A stretch of DNA of 64,000 nt from Stenopsyche tienmushanensis (GCA_008973525.1 WACJ01000084.1:62001-126000), one strand, 5' to 3'. Positions 36,017-48,134 are shown, counted from the stretch's first letter. Notes: generated by a model not told the origin, from the letters alone. A program made the numbers and translations.

Positions 36017-38225
36017 CCCGATTTCCCGACAAATATTTATTTTCGTCGCTGTAGATGAATACTTATATACTATAATATTTTGATGATTCGTAAGTATATT
36101 ATGGAGGAATACAAAAATTCTGAACCCCGTATCTATTATATTTCATATCGATATTCCCATTATTAGAATCGATGTGTAGTAAATACATCACCGGTAGGGA
36201 AAGGTTAATAAATCAATTTAATATATACTGTATATATGTATACATAGATTAGACAGTTTCTGCCCCTAGACGTCGCCTAAGCTCGCCAATTAGTAGTTAC
36301 GCCACTGTTTCCAAGCGTTCAGATTTTGGTCAAAATGTTTCGATTTAGTAGCCTGGTGAGGTGTACGATCCTGTTAGATAAAAATTTCAATTTCGATTTT
36401 TTCGGGATTACGTTTACTAATCCCGGGATTCATGATTACCTAAAACTGTCAGGGATCTCCGGATCCGGGATCCTGGAATTGGATTCGATACTCCCACCGA
36501 AGAAAGTTACCCGAAAAATTTGGAAAAGTCGAGGAAATTATCGGTTGCTACAACTATTGTTGTTTGTTATATCTATTGATACGTGTTCGTTATTTCTATA
36601 ATATCAAAAATTATTGTGTATTTTGACGATATTTTCCCTCGTTATAGCCGTGATCTCATTTAAATTGCGTTCGCAAAAACGAGTTCAATAATTCATGCAT
36701 ATTCAATGCAATTGGATTGTATATATTTATTTTGATTTGATAAATGTTTCCTTTTCCGTTTCTGATTTTTTTCCGCTAAATTAGACAGATTTGATTTCTT
36801 GCATGCTCTTTTAATGTAATTCGAGCAATAAATGTCTTTATCTTTTTTTGTGCTGTTTTTTGAGAAGCACGTCTGTTGTATAAATCGAGGAAATATTCAA
36901 TTCTAGGAGATAACATTTTATTTAGAATCAATTTCGGACAGACTTACTTAGAAACCGTGGCAAAGTAGCAGAGTTAACAAATAATATAAGCAGCAAGGCG
37001 CCAAGATTTCGATCGAAACGTATAAAGAATACATTTGATTACGTCTCTCATGTATTCATGAGCGAAATTGGTCTATTGAAATTCAAATATACAATTTAAA
37101 AGAAAATAGAAACTAGGAATACGATGACCATTTTCGCGGAAGCACACATTCCTGTTAGAAAATATGCCTGAACTAGTCAGAGGGGAATCATTTTCTTAGA
37201 TGGAATTTTCGGGTCTTGTTTCCATTGGGAAATATTTTATCGCCCGATAGGAGATAATTTCCAGAAGAAAAACCTACACATACCATAAAAATACTCATAA
37301 AGCGGTAAGTACATATGCAAAATAACTTAAAATACATACACATTAATATATATGTGTTTATTTTAGATTATTTATATCATATGCGTATTAATTATCGACG
37401 AACCAATAATGATATTTTCGAATTAAAAATTAGAGGATCGCTGTATTGAGCGTTCTATATATTCCACTAATTGTAAATTGATTTATACCATCAAGTCTTC
37501 TCAGAAAATACCGTTTCATCTAAATTAGATTAGATTTGTACCAATTTTGATAGGTGACATTTTTCGGTATGAGAATATTTATCATTAAATATCGACATGT
37601 GTCGGATTGAATTGAAGTCACGGCAAATTCGATTAAAACTCAATAGAAGCAAAACACGTGGACTTTTTGCGAATTCACACAATCGGGACGAAAACTGGAC
37701 CAGTGGACGAATAAACTTTCAAATATTTTAAATAGTATTTAATATATGTATACTAAAAAAAACTGGTTTTTGACTATATTATACAAAGTTGCTCAATGGA
37801 TTTTAATAATTACAATCATAAAGAATGTGGGCACTGGTATACATTTTTTATAGTAATAAATGTATAAAATATACAGTATAATTCCATCAAAATAACTCGT
37901 AATAAAAGTTCGAGTTTTATAAACAGAGAATAGTGCGCAAATGAAGATACATTTAAGCCCATACAAATATTAAATTTATATTGCCAATCAGATGCTCAAT
38001 GCTCAAAGCCAGACACAATACTCAAACTCTGATAAAAATGTCATTTAAATAATGGTATTATTCAAAATATTTAAATACGAGCGTGTTCATATGGTAACAG
38101 TGAATACTCTACGTATCATATTACAAACAATAGATGATTCTGACTATGAAAATACTAGCGCTCCAATTCCTTCATTGCCAACATCTGAACATTCTTAGTA
38201 TTTTTCTCAAGAAACAATATGATGT
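36017..38225. other. AT-rich non-coding stretch
   Basis: No gene supported. A plus-strand 91-codon frame at 36326-36601 contains palindromic TCCCGGGA and GGATCCGGGATCC strings but no known domain. At about 38110-38200 a plus-strand frame with TIDDSDYENTSAPIPSLPTS is acidic like piggyBac N-termini, but lies on the opposite strand to the adjacent piggyBac relic. Confidence 0.35.
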
Positions 38226-38875
38226 TGCGAATTAATCTGGCGTGTCCATCCCGCCCATATTTTTAATGTAAGCTAAAATGACTACTGGCTTGTTTATGAT
38301 GGCATCTTGATTAGATTGGTATGGAGTAGTCTTTGCTTTTCTTCTCATTGATTGGGATGTTGACAAATGCTTTGTACTGAGCATTGTGACTATTATTTTG
38401 TCTCGCCAAGTTATATCTTGTTTTCTGTATGCTTTCTTTCGTCCCACAGCTAATCTTGGATTGGTATAAAACCTATCCGTAAATATATGATAGCCTTTTA
38501 TGTCTTAGTTCGCCTGTTGTAGATTATTAAAAAGGTGTAGAACGAAAAACGGATAAAACGTAAAAATATACGCACTATCAAAATCATATTTAATGTCTGG
38601 ACACAAATAATTTTCAAGATGTTCACTGCACCACAACTCGACGCAGACTATTGTTTTATGCTCTTTACTTGCACTGATTCAATTCCTCTGAACCAATTAT
38701 TTTCCACATTCCAGATGAAAAATTAATGTTCAAACAATAAGACAGTATTTTAGAGTATTCACTTGATTCTTACATTAAAAAAAATATCAAAATCTTCATT
38801 GAAGTTCCTAAAAACTGCCCGAGATAAAACCGGCTACAAGTACTGGCGATAGGAGTTATGGGGTTAAAGGGTTAA
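38226..38875 (-). mobile_element. piggyBac-like transposon relic, internally deleted
   Basis: Read on the minus strand, the element opens at 38875 with TTAACCCTTTAACCCCATAA, the TTAA target plus CCC-start terminus of piggyBac-type elements. After about 300 bp it enters a transposase relic (38232-38530). The stretch at about 38680-38790 (TGGAAAATAATTGGTTCAGA, GAATCAAGTGAATACTCTAA on the minus strand) also occurs in the 60256-60793 element, so both derive from the same family. The far end is missing. Confidence 0.75.
38232..38530 (-). pseudogene. piggyBac-like transposase fragment
   Basis: Minus-strand reading gives DIKGYHIFTDRFYTNPRLA, matching the G--l--DnfYts--La motif around a catalytic aspartate. 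It then runs straight into VGRKKAYRKQDITWRDKIIV followed by TMLSTKH and, near the end, KPVVILAYIKNMGGMDTPD, matching W-DkK-V-mLST-H and kP--i-dYN--MGGVD--D, which carries the last catalytic aspartate. The region normally between these motifs is partly deleted, while the last 71 codons (38447-38232) stay open. The C-terminal cysteine-rich domain is absent. Non-functional. Confidence 0.85.
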
Positions 38876-39325
38876 TGCCATACCATGTTTCGGAAAAACC
38901 GCGATTTAAAATATCAATTTTTATACATTCAATAGCCGACTTCAACGTTCAATGCGAGATCAAATATTTTTTTACTTAATTGCACAATTAGAGTAACGTT
39001 AGAGCATATAAAATTTTGAACAATTACACCAGCGGTGTCGATTTTCCGGTTTCGTCTATTTTCATTTTGGAAGAGAAAGTATTATAATTACGCGTGTTCT
39101 TTAACCGAAGAGTTTCTCCTGGTAAATATTCAGCAGTAATTCAAACGATCGTATCTCATGGCGGCCGACCACTTTTCTATTGTAGTTTCGGAAACGATTT
39201 GACATCGTCGCTCCCTTCTTCTCCGAGCTCATTGAGACTGCAATTGGGAGGAAATCACAGGAAGGCCATTGACATGACAATTCGCAAGTTGTAACTTGTT
39301 CGCACTAATACGTCTCCGCAATCCA
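38876..39325. other. Non-coding spacer between transposons
   Basis: Nothing supported. The 66-codon frame at 39094-39294 is unrecognised. Confidence 0.5.
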
Positions 39326-39925
39326 TTAACCGTTTCGTGAGTACTCACGGTAATAACCGATATGACCTTCACTATTCAGAAAGAGCACTCTTGTGCATTG
39401 AAGCTCCGAGGCGGACAGAGACAGAGAGAACTTAGCGCAGTTCGGGAGACTGAGACGGATAGTTCCTCGCATGATTGTATAGATCGTTAAGCCCAAATTT
39501 ATCGACTTATAATCATTTCGATTTCAAGTGTGTTATTTGTTTACGCAAAGAAATGATCGAAAATTGCGAGCTATCGACAATGCTTGTTTTTTTAACTTCG
39601 CTGCGTGTTGAATGAGTCTTTGTCAGTGGTGTAGTGCTAAATAAAAAAGTGTGGGAGCGCTGATTAATTATAATATTTTAATACCCTCTCCCTTCCCCCG
39701 TGATCCAATTTTCGCATCATGTTTCCAACAAAACGTTTTTCCAATAAATAGTTACAAAAATCATTTTTGTATAATTATGTAAAAATCAATATTTATTAAA
39801 ATAAAACAATATTTGCATGTGCAAAAAACGTTTATAAAAAATACCCTTAAAATATTACAATATGACAAAATATTTGTAATATTATTTATAATACATTTTT
39901 TTTGTGATTTTTTAAATCTAAATTA

Positions 39926-40443
39926 TTATTTGCTGAAAAATTTAATTCTGTAAAAACTTTGTAAAATTTGTTCAGCATTCGTATGTGAAATTGATTTTAT
40001 GTGCAAAATAATTTTCTTTCGTAAAGATTTTAATTGGCTAGATCTAGTATGTCCGTTTGATGATACGGAAATTGAACTCCATTCTTTCGAAATACTTGAT
40101 CCCTGTGTTTTTAAGACCGAAAAACTTTTCACATTGGCACATAGTTTACAACCGATTTTTCCAGACTTACTTATGATCCAAGGATATTGTTTTCTCTTTT
40201 CTTTCCACATATCTGTGGTCCAAACACTCGGCCAGGAAGATGAACATACCGTATTATCATCGATTGATTTTCTGATTTTGACGAATATACTATTTGAGCA
40301 CATTCATTATTATAGATATTTAATAAACTTGTGCAATCACTAACATTATTAACCGACACCGAACCCACTTTGAGTTTTTTCGTGAAAAATTGAAATAGTG
40401 TCTCTTGTTTGCGTTTTTCATCCATTTTTAACTGTAAAAACAC
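39926..40443 (-). pseudogene. hAT transposase N-terminus, KIAA1586-like
   Basis: The minus strand starts MDEKRKQETLFQFFTKK at about 40425, the L-FF-kK opening common to this hAT branch. After a frameshift near 40250 it continues SSSWPSVWTTDMWKEKRKQY, PWIISKSGKIGCKLC, ISKEWSSISV and LRKKIILHIKSISHTNAEQ (to about 39940). This order, with the W-K-yPWl--k-GklGC--C and H-x-S--H pattern, is the TTF-type zinc finger that precedes the catalytic core in KIAA1586/ZMYM-like hAT proteins. The frame ends at 39926 where the catalytic domain should begin. Besides the frameshift, the finger residues look preserved. Confidence 0.85.
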
Positions 40444-40549
40444 TTTTATATATATAACTATATATGTATGTATATTTATAAAACGCTGAAAAATTTATAT
40501 GATTTATATAATTGTTTTATTTTAATTTTAACTTATAATTATTGCACAA

Positions 40550-40580
40550 TACAATACAACACAACACAACACAACACAAA
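40550..40580 (+). repeat. (AACAC)n microsatellite
   Basis: Tandem CAACA units (ACAATACAATACAACACAAC onwards) within the nested hAT element. Confidence 0.9.
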
Positions 40581-40930
40581 TTTTTATATTAAAATGAAAA
40601 AATATAGTCCCTGCTAAAAAATACATGAAAATTAAAGTAAGCTAAGTTTTCTTATTATTATATATGTAGGTATAAAAATTAGAAAGTGGTATAGCGTCCG
40701 TTTATGTTAATTGACAGAAATTGACTAAAATCTTGTAAACAAAATAATATTAACAAACCGAAATGTGAAATCAGTGCGTTCTGTAAAATGAGCCTGATTT
40801 ATTGCTTTCGTATGTTATTCTTCAAACTTGAAGAAAGAGACTCGCAGTATGTATGAGACCATGTGGTCACAGAATTGCTTGAGGGTCGAGCTTCATTTTT
40901 TCATTAGTATCAAGTGCCGGAAAGAAAAAG

Positions 40931-41237
40931 GTAATAATTTGTCCCATCGTGTCCTTTATTTAATTTATGGCACGTTTTACATAAACAATATTTTCAAGTG
41001 AACACATTTTTGGTTCCTAATGCACGAGCAAGCAGCTCTCGCCTACCAATCACAGCCCCACGATGATGCATCTAAACTTTCCCAGCCGATCGACCAAAGT
41101 AAACAAAAAATCGCAATAAACAACGGTACGACCAATCCAAAACGTCAAAAATTTATCCCATCATGTCTTTTATTTAATTTATGGCACGTTTTAAATAAAC
41201 AATATTTTCAAGAGAACACATTTTTGGGTCCTAAAAA
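40931..41237 (+). repeat. Direct duplication near the hAT 5' end
   Basis: About 88 bp at 40931-41020 recur at 41148-41235 (both with TTTATTTAATTTATGGCACG, AAACAATATTTTCAAG and GAACACATTTTTGG) about 217 bp further on, with roughly 10 differences. It lies upstream of the minus-strand transposase and may duplicate promoter or transposase-binding sequence. Confidence 0.9.
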
Positions 41238-41572
41238 CATACAAATTTTGTACAATTATATTATGCAAAATCGTCTAGAAAAAAGTGTGGGAGCGCCGAC
41301 CCCACGCGCTCCCACCCCACTACACCACTGGTCTTTGTTCAATTATCATTTCCTTCTAAAGGAGGAGCAAATGAATCGATTTTTTGTGCATTGTTAATGT
41401 AAAGAAATGACGCGATCTTGTATGTTATCAAATGTTTATTTACAATTGACTCTGCCTCGAATTGAAGATTGTCTTACGCTGATTAGGAGCTGACAGAAAG
41501 TAATCGGTGTAAAGCGATTATGATATCAACGACTTCATCGATTTTAAATTTGCTCACTAACGAAAAGGTTAA

Positions 41573-43529
41573 GTGGTCCAGGCGCGGCGAGTCAGGGGCA
41601 GGACGTTAGCCCTAATTCAGTAAATATGCTTCCAATCAACGTCAGGCTCCATGCTATCATTAAACCAACAATCTATACATAAAATGCAGAAGAAAAAATC
41701 CAATTGTACGATGAGAATGTAACCGGCATAATCCACAAACGTTCGATTAATCGCAGGAAATCGCGTGCAAAGAAAAACAGGTATTTCAATGAATAGGCTT
41801 GATACTGACATGCTTTTATGTATTCAAGTCGATTCGCCTACATATACTCAAAAAATCCAATTTCTGGAGATCGGTTTTAAGCGTCCAATTTCTTACATCT
41901 CATATAATAATAGTCTTATGGCACAATACGATAGCTGCCGCCCGGCTACCGTTTATAATATCAAAGTGAAATTTCTTAGCTCCTAGGAAAAGTTTATTCT
42001 ATGCATCGCTTTTTACTATTTGTTAACGGAAATCTTTAGCTAAATATGTTTTTTAATAAAATATATAATAAAATAGGCTTACTGCTAGTCTAGCGGTCAC
42101 TTTATGCTACTTATAAACACACACATAGTAGAGTGACGCATGCGCGTAGTGTACTTGTGATGTATACAACACACTGAGAAACAAACGATTTTTCCTTTCG
42201 AGTGGAGTTTCACTTTTCGTGACGTTCGAGTCGATTTACTTTAACGCGCTACAAGTTTTATTACAAAAAATGAACATATTTATCATTTAACAATGATGAC
42301 ACATCACGATGACATATTACCAGAGCAATTTTCTGCTCGATTAATGAAATGAGTCTCAGTGTGACCGCCCATAGCATTATTCACTATTGAACTTTCTCAC
42401 AACCCATGGCGTATTATTGTGTCACACGATTCGCAACTCAAGATGGACTTTCTGTCAATGCTGATTCTTAAATTGTTACATTGTTAAAAGTTTACAAACC
42501 TGTTAGAAAATAAAAGAACGAGCCAAACGACGCCTGGCGCACTGTAGATAAACGCAAACCGGGGGCGCATTGCACTTTTATTGCCCTGTCGTAAATTTAA
42601 TTTCGTTTCATTAGTGGCCCAGTGCAAGGGGTTGATTTATTGAATGAAAACAGCCCTGAATACGCGACCCAGTCCACCCCCACAGGCAGCATTTGTCACA
42701 ATTAAAAACGTTTTAAAATGGGGTTGTAAATTTGTGTCGCTAATTCATATATAAAAATGTTGCAATGCCGCGTTAACTTTTCCACCGAGGGAAGCAACCC
42801 GTTTATTAACTGGGCTCCACTTGGAATACCTGTTAATAAAGTAGACGACTCCATAAATACAATCTGCTAAGAAAATACATCCGTCGCATAGATCTGTGTT
42901 TCATCGCTTCAACTTTATACAACAACAAAAAATATTAAACTTTATTTTTATTCAAACGTATTTATTTAAGATATTGCATATAGATGTAAATACTCTTTTA
43001 ACAGCAAGCTGAAACTCAGTTTATCTACTATACATTGCTACTTTTATAAATCATGGCTTGCTTGTCGCTCGCTATCTCTTACATAGTCAACCCTACCCAA
43101 CAATATGGAGCATGATGAACCTTGCCGGTTCGGAGCCAAGAATCTTTAGGGACAGAACAAGCACACGAAGAACACCAAATAGACGGTATTGAGGAGAGGC
43201 ATATGAAAAACTTCACTTTGCAACGTTAACATCATTGTCTTCCGTTGCCTTCTATATCGTTTTGAAATCGCCAAACTGAGAGGATCAACCTAAAATAGGA
43301 AAGCACTCAGTCTCAAATTCGCTCGGGTAAGTTGCACGTGAACTGGGAGACATCCTCAGTTGGTGTAAAAGCGAATCCGAGATGCACTTAAGCGTCACGT
43401 ATGTCTTCATCCTAGTCCGGCAATCCCCTAGCCAGGGAAGGAGGGACTGGACTCTTAGCACTCCAGAAAGCCCTTTCCAGTAGAATCAAAAAGGTAGTCT
43501 AGAATAGTTTTCCACTGTCTCGCTAATGA
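41573..43529. other. Non-coding stretch, partly GC-richer
   Basis: No gene supported. An NRF-1-like GACGCATGCGCG lies near 42134-42145. The part 42510-42850 is less AT-rich than its surroundings and lacks open frames, so it could be regulatory. The segment 43080-43529 precedes a LINE 3' end and may be more of that LINE's 3' untranslated region. Confidence 0.35.
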
Positions 43530-43650
43530 GGAGGCGAATGTATGATACAGACGAGATGGATGTAACCCCTTCCTGTGAATGGATATTGAAGGGGCCCATA
43601 GTTTTGCAGTGGACTGTTTGTGGCTGCACTATGATGATGATGATAAATAA
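43530..43650 (+). mobile_element. LINE 3' end, copy 1
   Basis: GGATGTAACCCCTTCCTGTG, GGGCCCATAGTTTTGCAGTG, GACTGTTTGTGGCTGCA and a terminal ATGATGATGATGA run form a 3' end with three-base tail repeats, typical of RTE/CR1-type insect non-LTR elements. The same tail, on the minus strand, occurs at 49413 and 62824. No coding part was recognised. Confidence 0.75.
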
Positions 43651-44817
43651 ATATGTGCATTCGATTTTTCTAAACACATTTCTATATTTTTTTATTGGTA
43701 CACGAGACAGTTTGATTTTCACTAATTTTAACATTATAATATTTTAACATACTTAAAGGTATTTTAATGTCCAATAAGGATCTGAAACATTTTTAAAAGC
43801 TTAATTTTTGAAAAATTTACTGGAATAGTCATGACGACTGTTTTCTGAAATGATATAGATATTTTTTTAGTAATAATTCATAACTTATGTTTACACAATT
43901 ACTTTTTTGCGAGTAGTTCCAACAACATAACCACTTATCTTTCAGGCTTAACCAACAAGAGAAGCCATTCTTCGCTCGCGCAAGAAAATGATGAAAACGA
44001 TATAAACTTGTAACATCAAACATTTGACGACACTGCTCATCTAACATCCAAATGATAAATACTCTAAAAACTCAGATGACGCCATAAAATAAATTTCCGC
44101 TGCTGAAAAATGCGAAAACTTTGCAAAAGAGTGGAAAGTTCCATCTCCGAGTGTACACAAGAGCGCCGGGACTCCCATACGGGATGAAAAACTGAAAACG
44201 ATTTGCGAACAAATCGCTAACTCGTTAGGTAACGGATATCTGGCCCGGATGATCTGTGGATTACATTACTTTTTTGCCGGAAAACGTTTTTCCTTCCAGC
44301 TTCCGGAGAATTCTTCGGAGACGCCATCAAAATTTTATTATGTCCGAAATATGCAGATGGGTCTCTTTGCCGCCGATTACATCATGCACCATCGCAATTA
44401 GCGAATCTATGGACACACTCTTGCGATGACCATATCGAGTCAATGGCAAAGCAATAATCGTCTTTAAGAGCAATTAACACATCGATCAACGACACAAATG
44501 ATTAAACCTCCCCGAGGCAGCAAAGCGATTATGTCTTGAATGCCGTCATTTTTATTATTCAATCAAGTAAAATATCAAAAACATAGCAGAGAGCTATCAT
44601 CTCCATCCATCTAGTCTCGTCTATATCGTGCATTCACCTAACAGCAGTATAACATCGTTTGAATTGTAAAACTGGTCACTGGTCCGTATTGAACGAGGAT
44701 AAGGGAGTTTGGGTATGTGGATCAAATATTTCGTAGTAAATATTTTATAATTGCCGTATAATTGGTTATTAAGACTGCGTTCGCTGGAAAAGGTATGGGG
44801 AGAGTGCGTTGATACTG
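43651..44817. other. AT-rich non-coding stretch
   Basis: Nothing supported. Confidence 0.5.
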
Positions 44818-45222
44818 TCAGAAGGGAGGTGAATTCAGATTTGAAAGTCGAACGCCTCCTTTTAATACACGAACTGATATCCGCCTAGTATCGAAAGGGT
44901 AAATAAATCGTAACAATATTCTAATTGTCTTCCCTTTCTGTCTTTTAAGTCTACATTTAGATGTCGAAGAGTTGAATCGCCGGCGAAAATAAGAAAATGC
45001 GCCCCCTTCAAAGGGGAGTGTCCGTTGTTCATCGGCATCTTCGTCGGTACGAAATGCACCGTATTTTAAATGACCACCGGTCCGATCACTGCAGCCGAAC
45101 AACGCTACAATCATACTCATCGTAACGACGAATGCAACGAGAGCCTTTATTATATCACAGTTGACTTTTTTTTTACTAAACGATTTTCCTCCGAAAGCTA
45201 CTCGAGACGATCGTGTTGATTT
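44818..45222 (-). CDS. Candidate exon, signal-peptide-like start, unknown
   Basis: On the minus strand a frame stays open from a stop near 45225 to a TGA at 44818. Its first in-frame ATG is at 45120 (100 codons). Upstream of and across that ATG it encodes IIKALVAFVVTMSMIVALFG, a hydrophobic run followed by a cysteine and small polar residues, like a secretory signal or a membrane segment. Then comes SDRTGGHLKYGAFRTDEDAD and a basic stretch. Codon use in the first part is mixed rather than AT-driven. If real, the true start would lie in an upstream exon or be the internal ATG; a CGTTTAG acceptor-like site lies near 45176. No family is recognised, and a chance frame remains likely. Confidence 0.22.
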   Translation of the reverse strand, partial: KSTRSSRVAFGGKSFSKKKVNCDIIKALVAFVVTMSMIVALFGCSDRTGGHLKYGAFRTDEDADEQRTLPFEGGAFSYFRRRFNSSTSKCRLKRQKGKTIRILLRFIYPFDTRRISVRVLKGGVRLSNLNSPPF

Positions 45223-48134
45223 TATTTACTGAAAAGGCCTTTCTGAAGTACATAGCGTCCAATCCCTCTTTTCTTCGCAAGGGCGATATAGGGGCTAGGG
45301 TGAAGACATATATACGTGACACTTAAGAAATCGCTCCTATACTAACAATGCACTCATGCATCTTACCCTTATGAATTCAAGAATGAGTTGACTCTCTCTT
45401 TTTAACCTCCCAATTTGGCGATTTCAAAGAGATATAGCAGGCAATAGAAGACAGTATTTTTATTCTTATTCGTCGTTTATCATTATTCAAAAAGGATCCA
45501 TTGCTGTTATTTTTGCTTTCGCTCTGTTCTGTGAATTTTCTGGATCCAAATTAAAGTGGAGTATTATATATCATATAATAATAGAAATTATTAATTACGT
45601 AAACGATGATAATGACTATAAAAAAAATAGACTAAACTGCAATAAATTGGTTGACATAGATGAAAATCATCATCAGTTGGGTAAAAAATCATATTTAATA
45701 ACCCAAAACGGTGCTCAATTGATATGTCATATTATTATCAGTGATTGTTGGCATAATACAAAGTTACAGATGGGACTATTCATTCGAGCGATTTGTTAAC
45801 ATGAATTTTAGTGCAGTGAGTTGCAAGATGTTTATCAATTCAATGCGATGATCATTTGAATGAAACAGCCTCATTTTTACGATCCTCTCGCGCCTAATTA
45901 AAACGACGATTTGTACAATCGCTTTCGTTTTCGATCTCGGATCATTTTGCAATTCACAAGGGTTCAAATGTACCAAAAATGTTACAAAATCGAGTCAAAT
46001 TCAACAATGAACATCAGCGCGTTCTTCGGCTGTAATCTCTGCACAAAAAAAGGCATGTCGAAACCACAATAGACAACCTTCACCAACGTGGGAATGTGTT
46101 TATCAGCGCAACTTAAGTATATACATTTATCATAATACGATACAACCTTGCTCCGAATACGATAACACAAGATATCCTAAACGCGGTGGTTGAATGCTCA
46201 TTTTTCTATACGTCAATGTGATAATCTCAGGTGTAAAAAATATTATGGGCGTAAATCATTCCATTAAAACGATGACAAATCTGGCATGGCGCAAGATTGC
46301 AAAACTGATTAAAACCACGTCGATAAATCATCAAATTCTCATAATAATAGTGTTGATATGGTACGCTATTTAACATAATCTGTACATAAATATATCATTA
46401 TTATAAAGGTCAGATTTCTATCACTTGTGTTTCTGTGAGAACGTCTAAAAACACACATTATTATCAAATTGATTCTGACAATATAATCAGAATCAGACAT
46501 GCACAATTTGTCATCGCGATCATCCCTGAGGATTTGCTTAACATCAATTACGATCTAATAAGCAATAATTTATACTATATGCATACTCGCGGAAGTTACC
46601 TTGCCGACAATTATCACAATGCAAACTATCAATAATTAAAGAGAGGTTGCTAACGACGTAATGTTTTGTAAGGACGAATTAATATTTTTAAATAGAATGA
46701 CAAAAGAGTACAAAAACCACAAAGCCTTGCATCATTTTTTTTCCAACAGGGAAGTCACTGTTATCTGCGGTCAGCCAGGAGAATAAAAAAAAAGTCAACT
46801 ACATAGTTTAGATCGCAATGCGAATTAAATTTCTTATGTATTATTTTATTTTATAAATTTAACCATTTGCATTGATCAATGGATAGAATTCTTTGCATTG
46901 CGCTTTTGAACACGTATATTTTTGCTGTAATAAAACGATGTAAGAAAACATATAAAAATTATATTATCGAAAAAATTCGCTCACTACAGCGCCCTTCGAT
47001 GCGTTCGTCCAAGTGGCCCGTTGGGTGAGTGTCCATAAATAAAACTCGGAGGTGTTTTCAATATCGAGCGCATGAGAGAGTGAGTGTAATCATTTCCTAT
47101 AAATAGATGTGGAAGAAACACTATGATGGTGTTCAGAACATATCGATTCGGTCACAAAATAGAAGGCATGCGTCCAGTTCTAGACATCGTAAAGTAGACG
47201 CTGAAGAAAAAAATCTGATTAATTGAAGACATCTATTGAATAAGCTACTTCTACAAAAGAGAAAGTGGACGGTCATAGTACGATTAAAAAAATATGAAAC
47301 GTTCGTTTTTTTTTATTAATCATCAGATCATCAGACTGAATAAAATTGTATAATGAAAAAAAAACACTTATTCTATCAGTTTTCAATATCAGAAATTCTT
47401 TGTCGAAAATTTTATTTCAGTAAGACTCCGCTTAACTAATTAAGCGCCAACGTTTCACACACAGAAAAATACATATTTGCATACATTGTTGAATTCAATG
47501 TCTTCACATTTTAATGGATCTTACTGTTTCCACTTTATTTTTAAATAAATACAACAGAGGTTATCAGGGCTGCCCATTGAATGATTTTGGGATGTATTGA
47601 TCAGAATGCTTTGTAAAAAACCTATTCTTAGTAATACTATTAGTAAATTGAGACAACCCTAAATAAACAATCAATTTTAATGGCATGTATACAATATAAC
47701 AAAATATTAAAACAATAGAAATATTCATTGAGTGTTGTGACAATCCTGAAGAAGAAATCCTCTAAACCCGTAAATAATCCCACAGGACAGCGTTTGGTAC
47801 ACATGCATGTTAGGACACACAATTTATATGTTAGGACAAAAAAGGAACTTTTTTTGCGGATCACTAATGCTAAAATAAAAATGGTAATTTATGTAATGTT
47901 TTTAAATCTTTTACTGTGACAGATCTTATACTATAATTAACAAATATAAATTTAACAGTGTGATATATTAAAATTTAACAGAAACCAGCTGTTGCATCTT
48001 TGCTAATATATTAGATACTCTTGACTGCAGTGCGATTGTTTCGATTTTATTGAGGACATGGACGAAAATGCTTTTTTGCATGAATAGGTTGTCGGAAGTT
48101 ACAAAAAACATTAATAAATGTATAGCTTTACAGC
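45223..48134. other. AT-rich non-coding stretch
   Basis: No gene supported. A small inverted repeat GATTCTGA/TCAGAATC lies at 46471-46494. Confidence 0.5.

Larger units (their letters stand above)
39624..41330 (-). mobile_element. Nested hAT transposon, internally deleted (1.7 kb)
   Basis: Termini CAGTGGTGTAGTGC and CCACTACACCACTG are inverted repeats, extended by GTGTGGGAGCGC at the left and GTGGGAGCGCG-type sequence at the right. A perfect 8-bp duplication GTCTTTGT flanks it (39616-39623 and 41331-41338), and the uninterrupted copy B of the host MITE has a single GTCTTTGT at the same place. Inside are the N-terminal parts of a minus-strand transposase; the catalytic and dimerisation regions are gone, so the copy could move only with help from another source. 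Confidence 0.93.
39326..41572 (+). mobile_element. TTAA-flanked MITE copy A, split by hAT insertion
   Basis: The outer limits are TTAA at 39326-39329 followed by CCGTTTCGTGAGTACTCACG, and AACGAAAAGG followed by TTAA at 41569-41572. The terminal repeats and TTAA target fit piggyBac-type mobility. Removing the nested element (39624-41330) and one target copy leaves about 532 bp that align along the whole length with copy B (48135-48691), for example GATATGACCTTCACTATTCA and GATTAGGAGCTGACAGAAAG. No open frame belongs to the MITE itself. Confidence 0.8.

Noticed and set aside
39999..40343. 114-codon plus-strand open frame
   Set aside because: It is antisense to the hAT transposase zinc-finger coding region, which has clear family motifs.
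41020..41397. 125-codon plus-strand open frame
   Set aside because: It runs through the end of the nested hAT element, its terminal repeat and into the host MITE, so it is a chance junction frame.
47569..47662. Possible hAT element with CAGGGCTGCCC and CAACCCTA ends
   Set aside because: Terminal repeats match poorly and flanking 8-mers do not agree.
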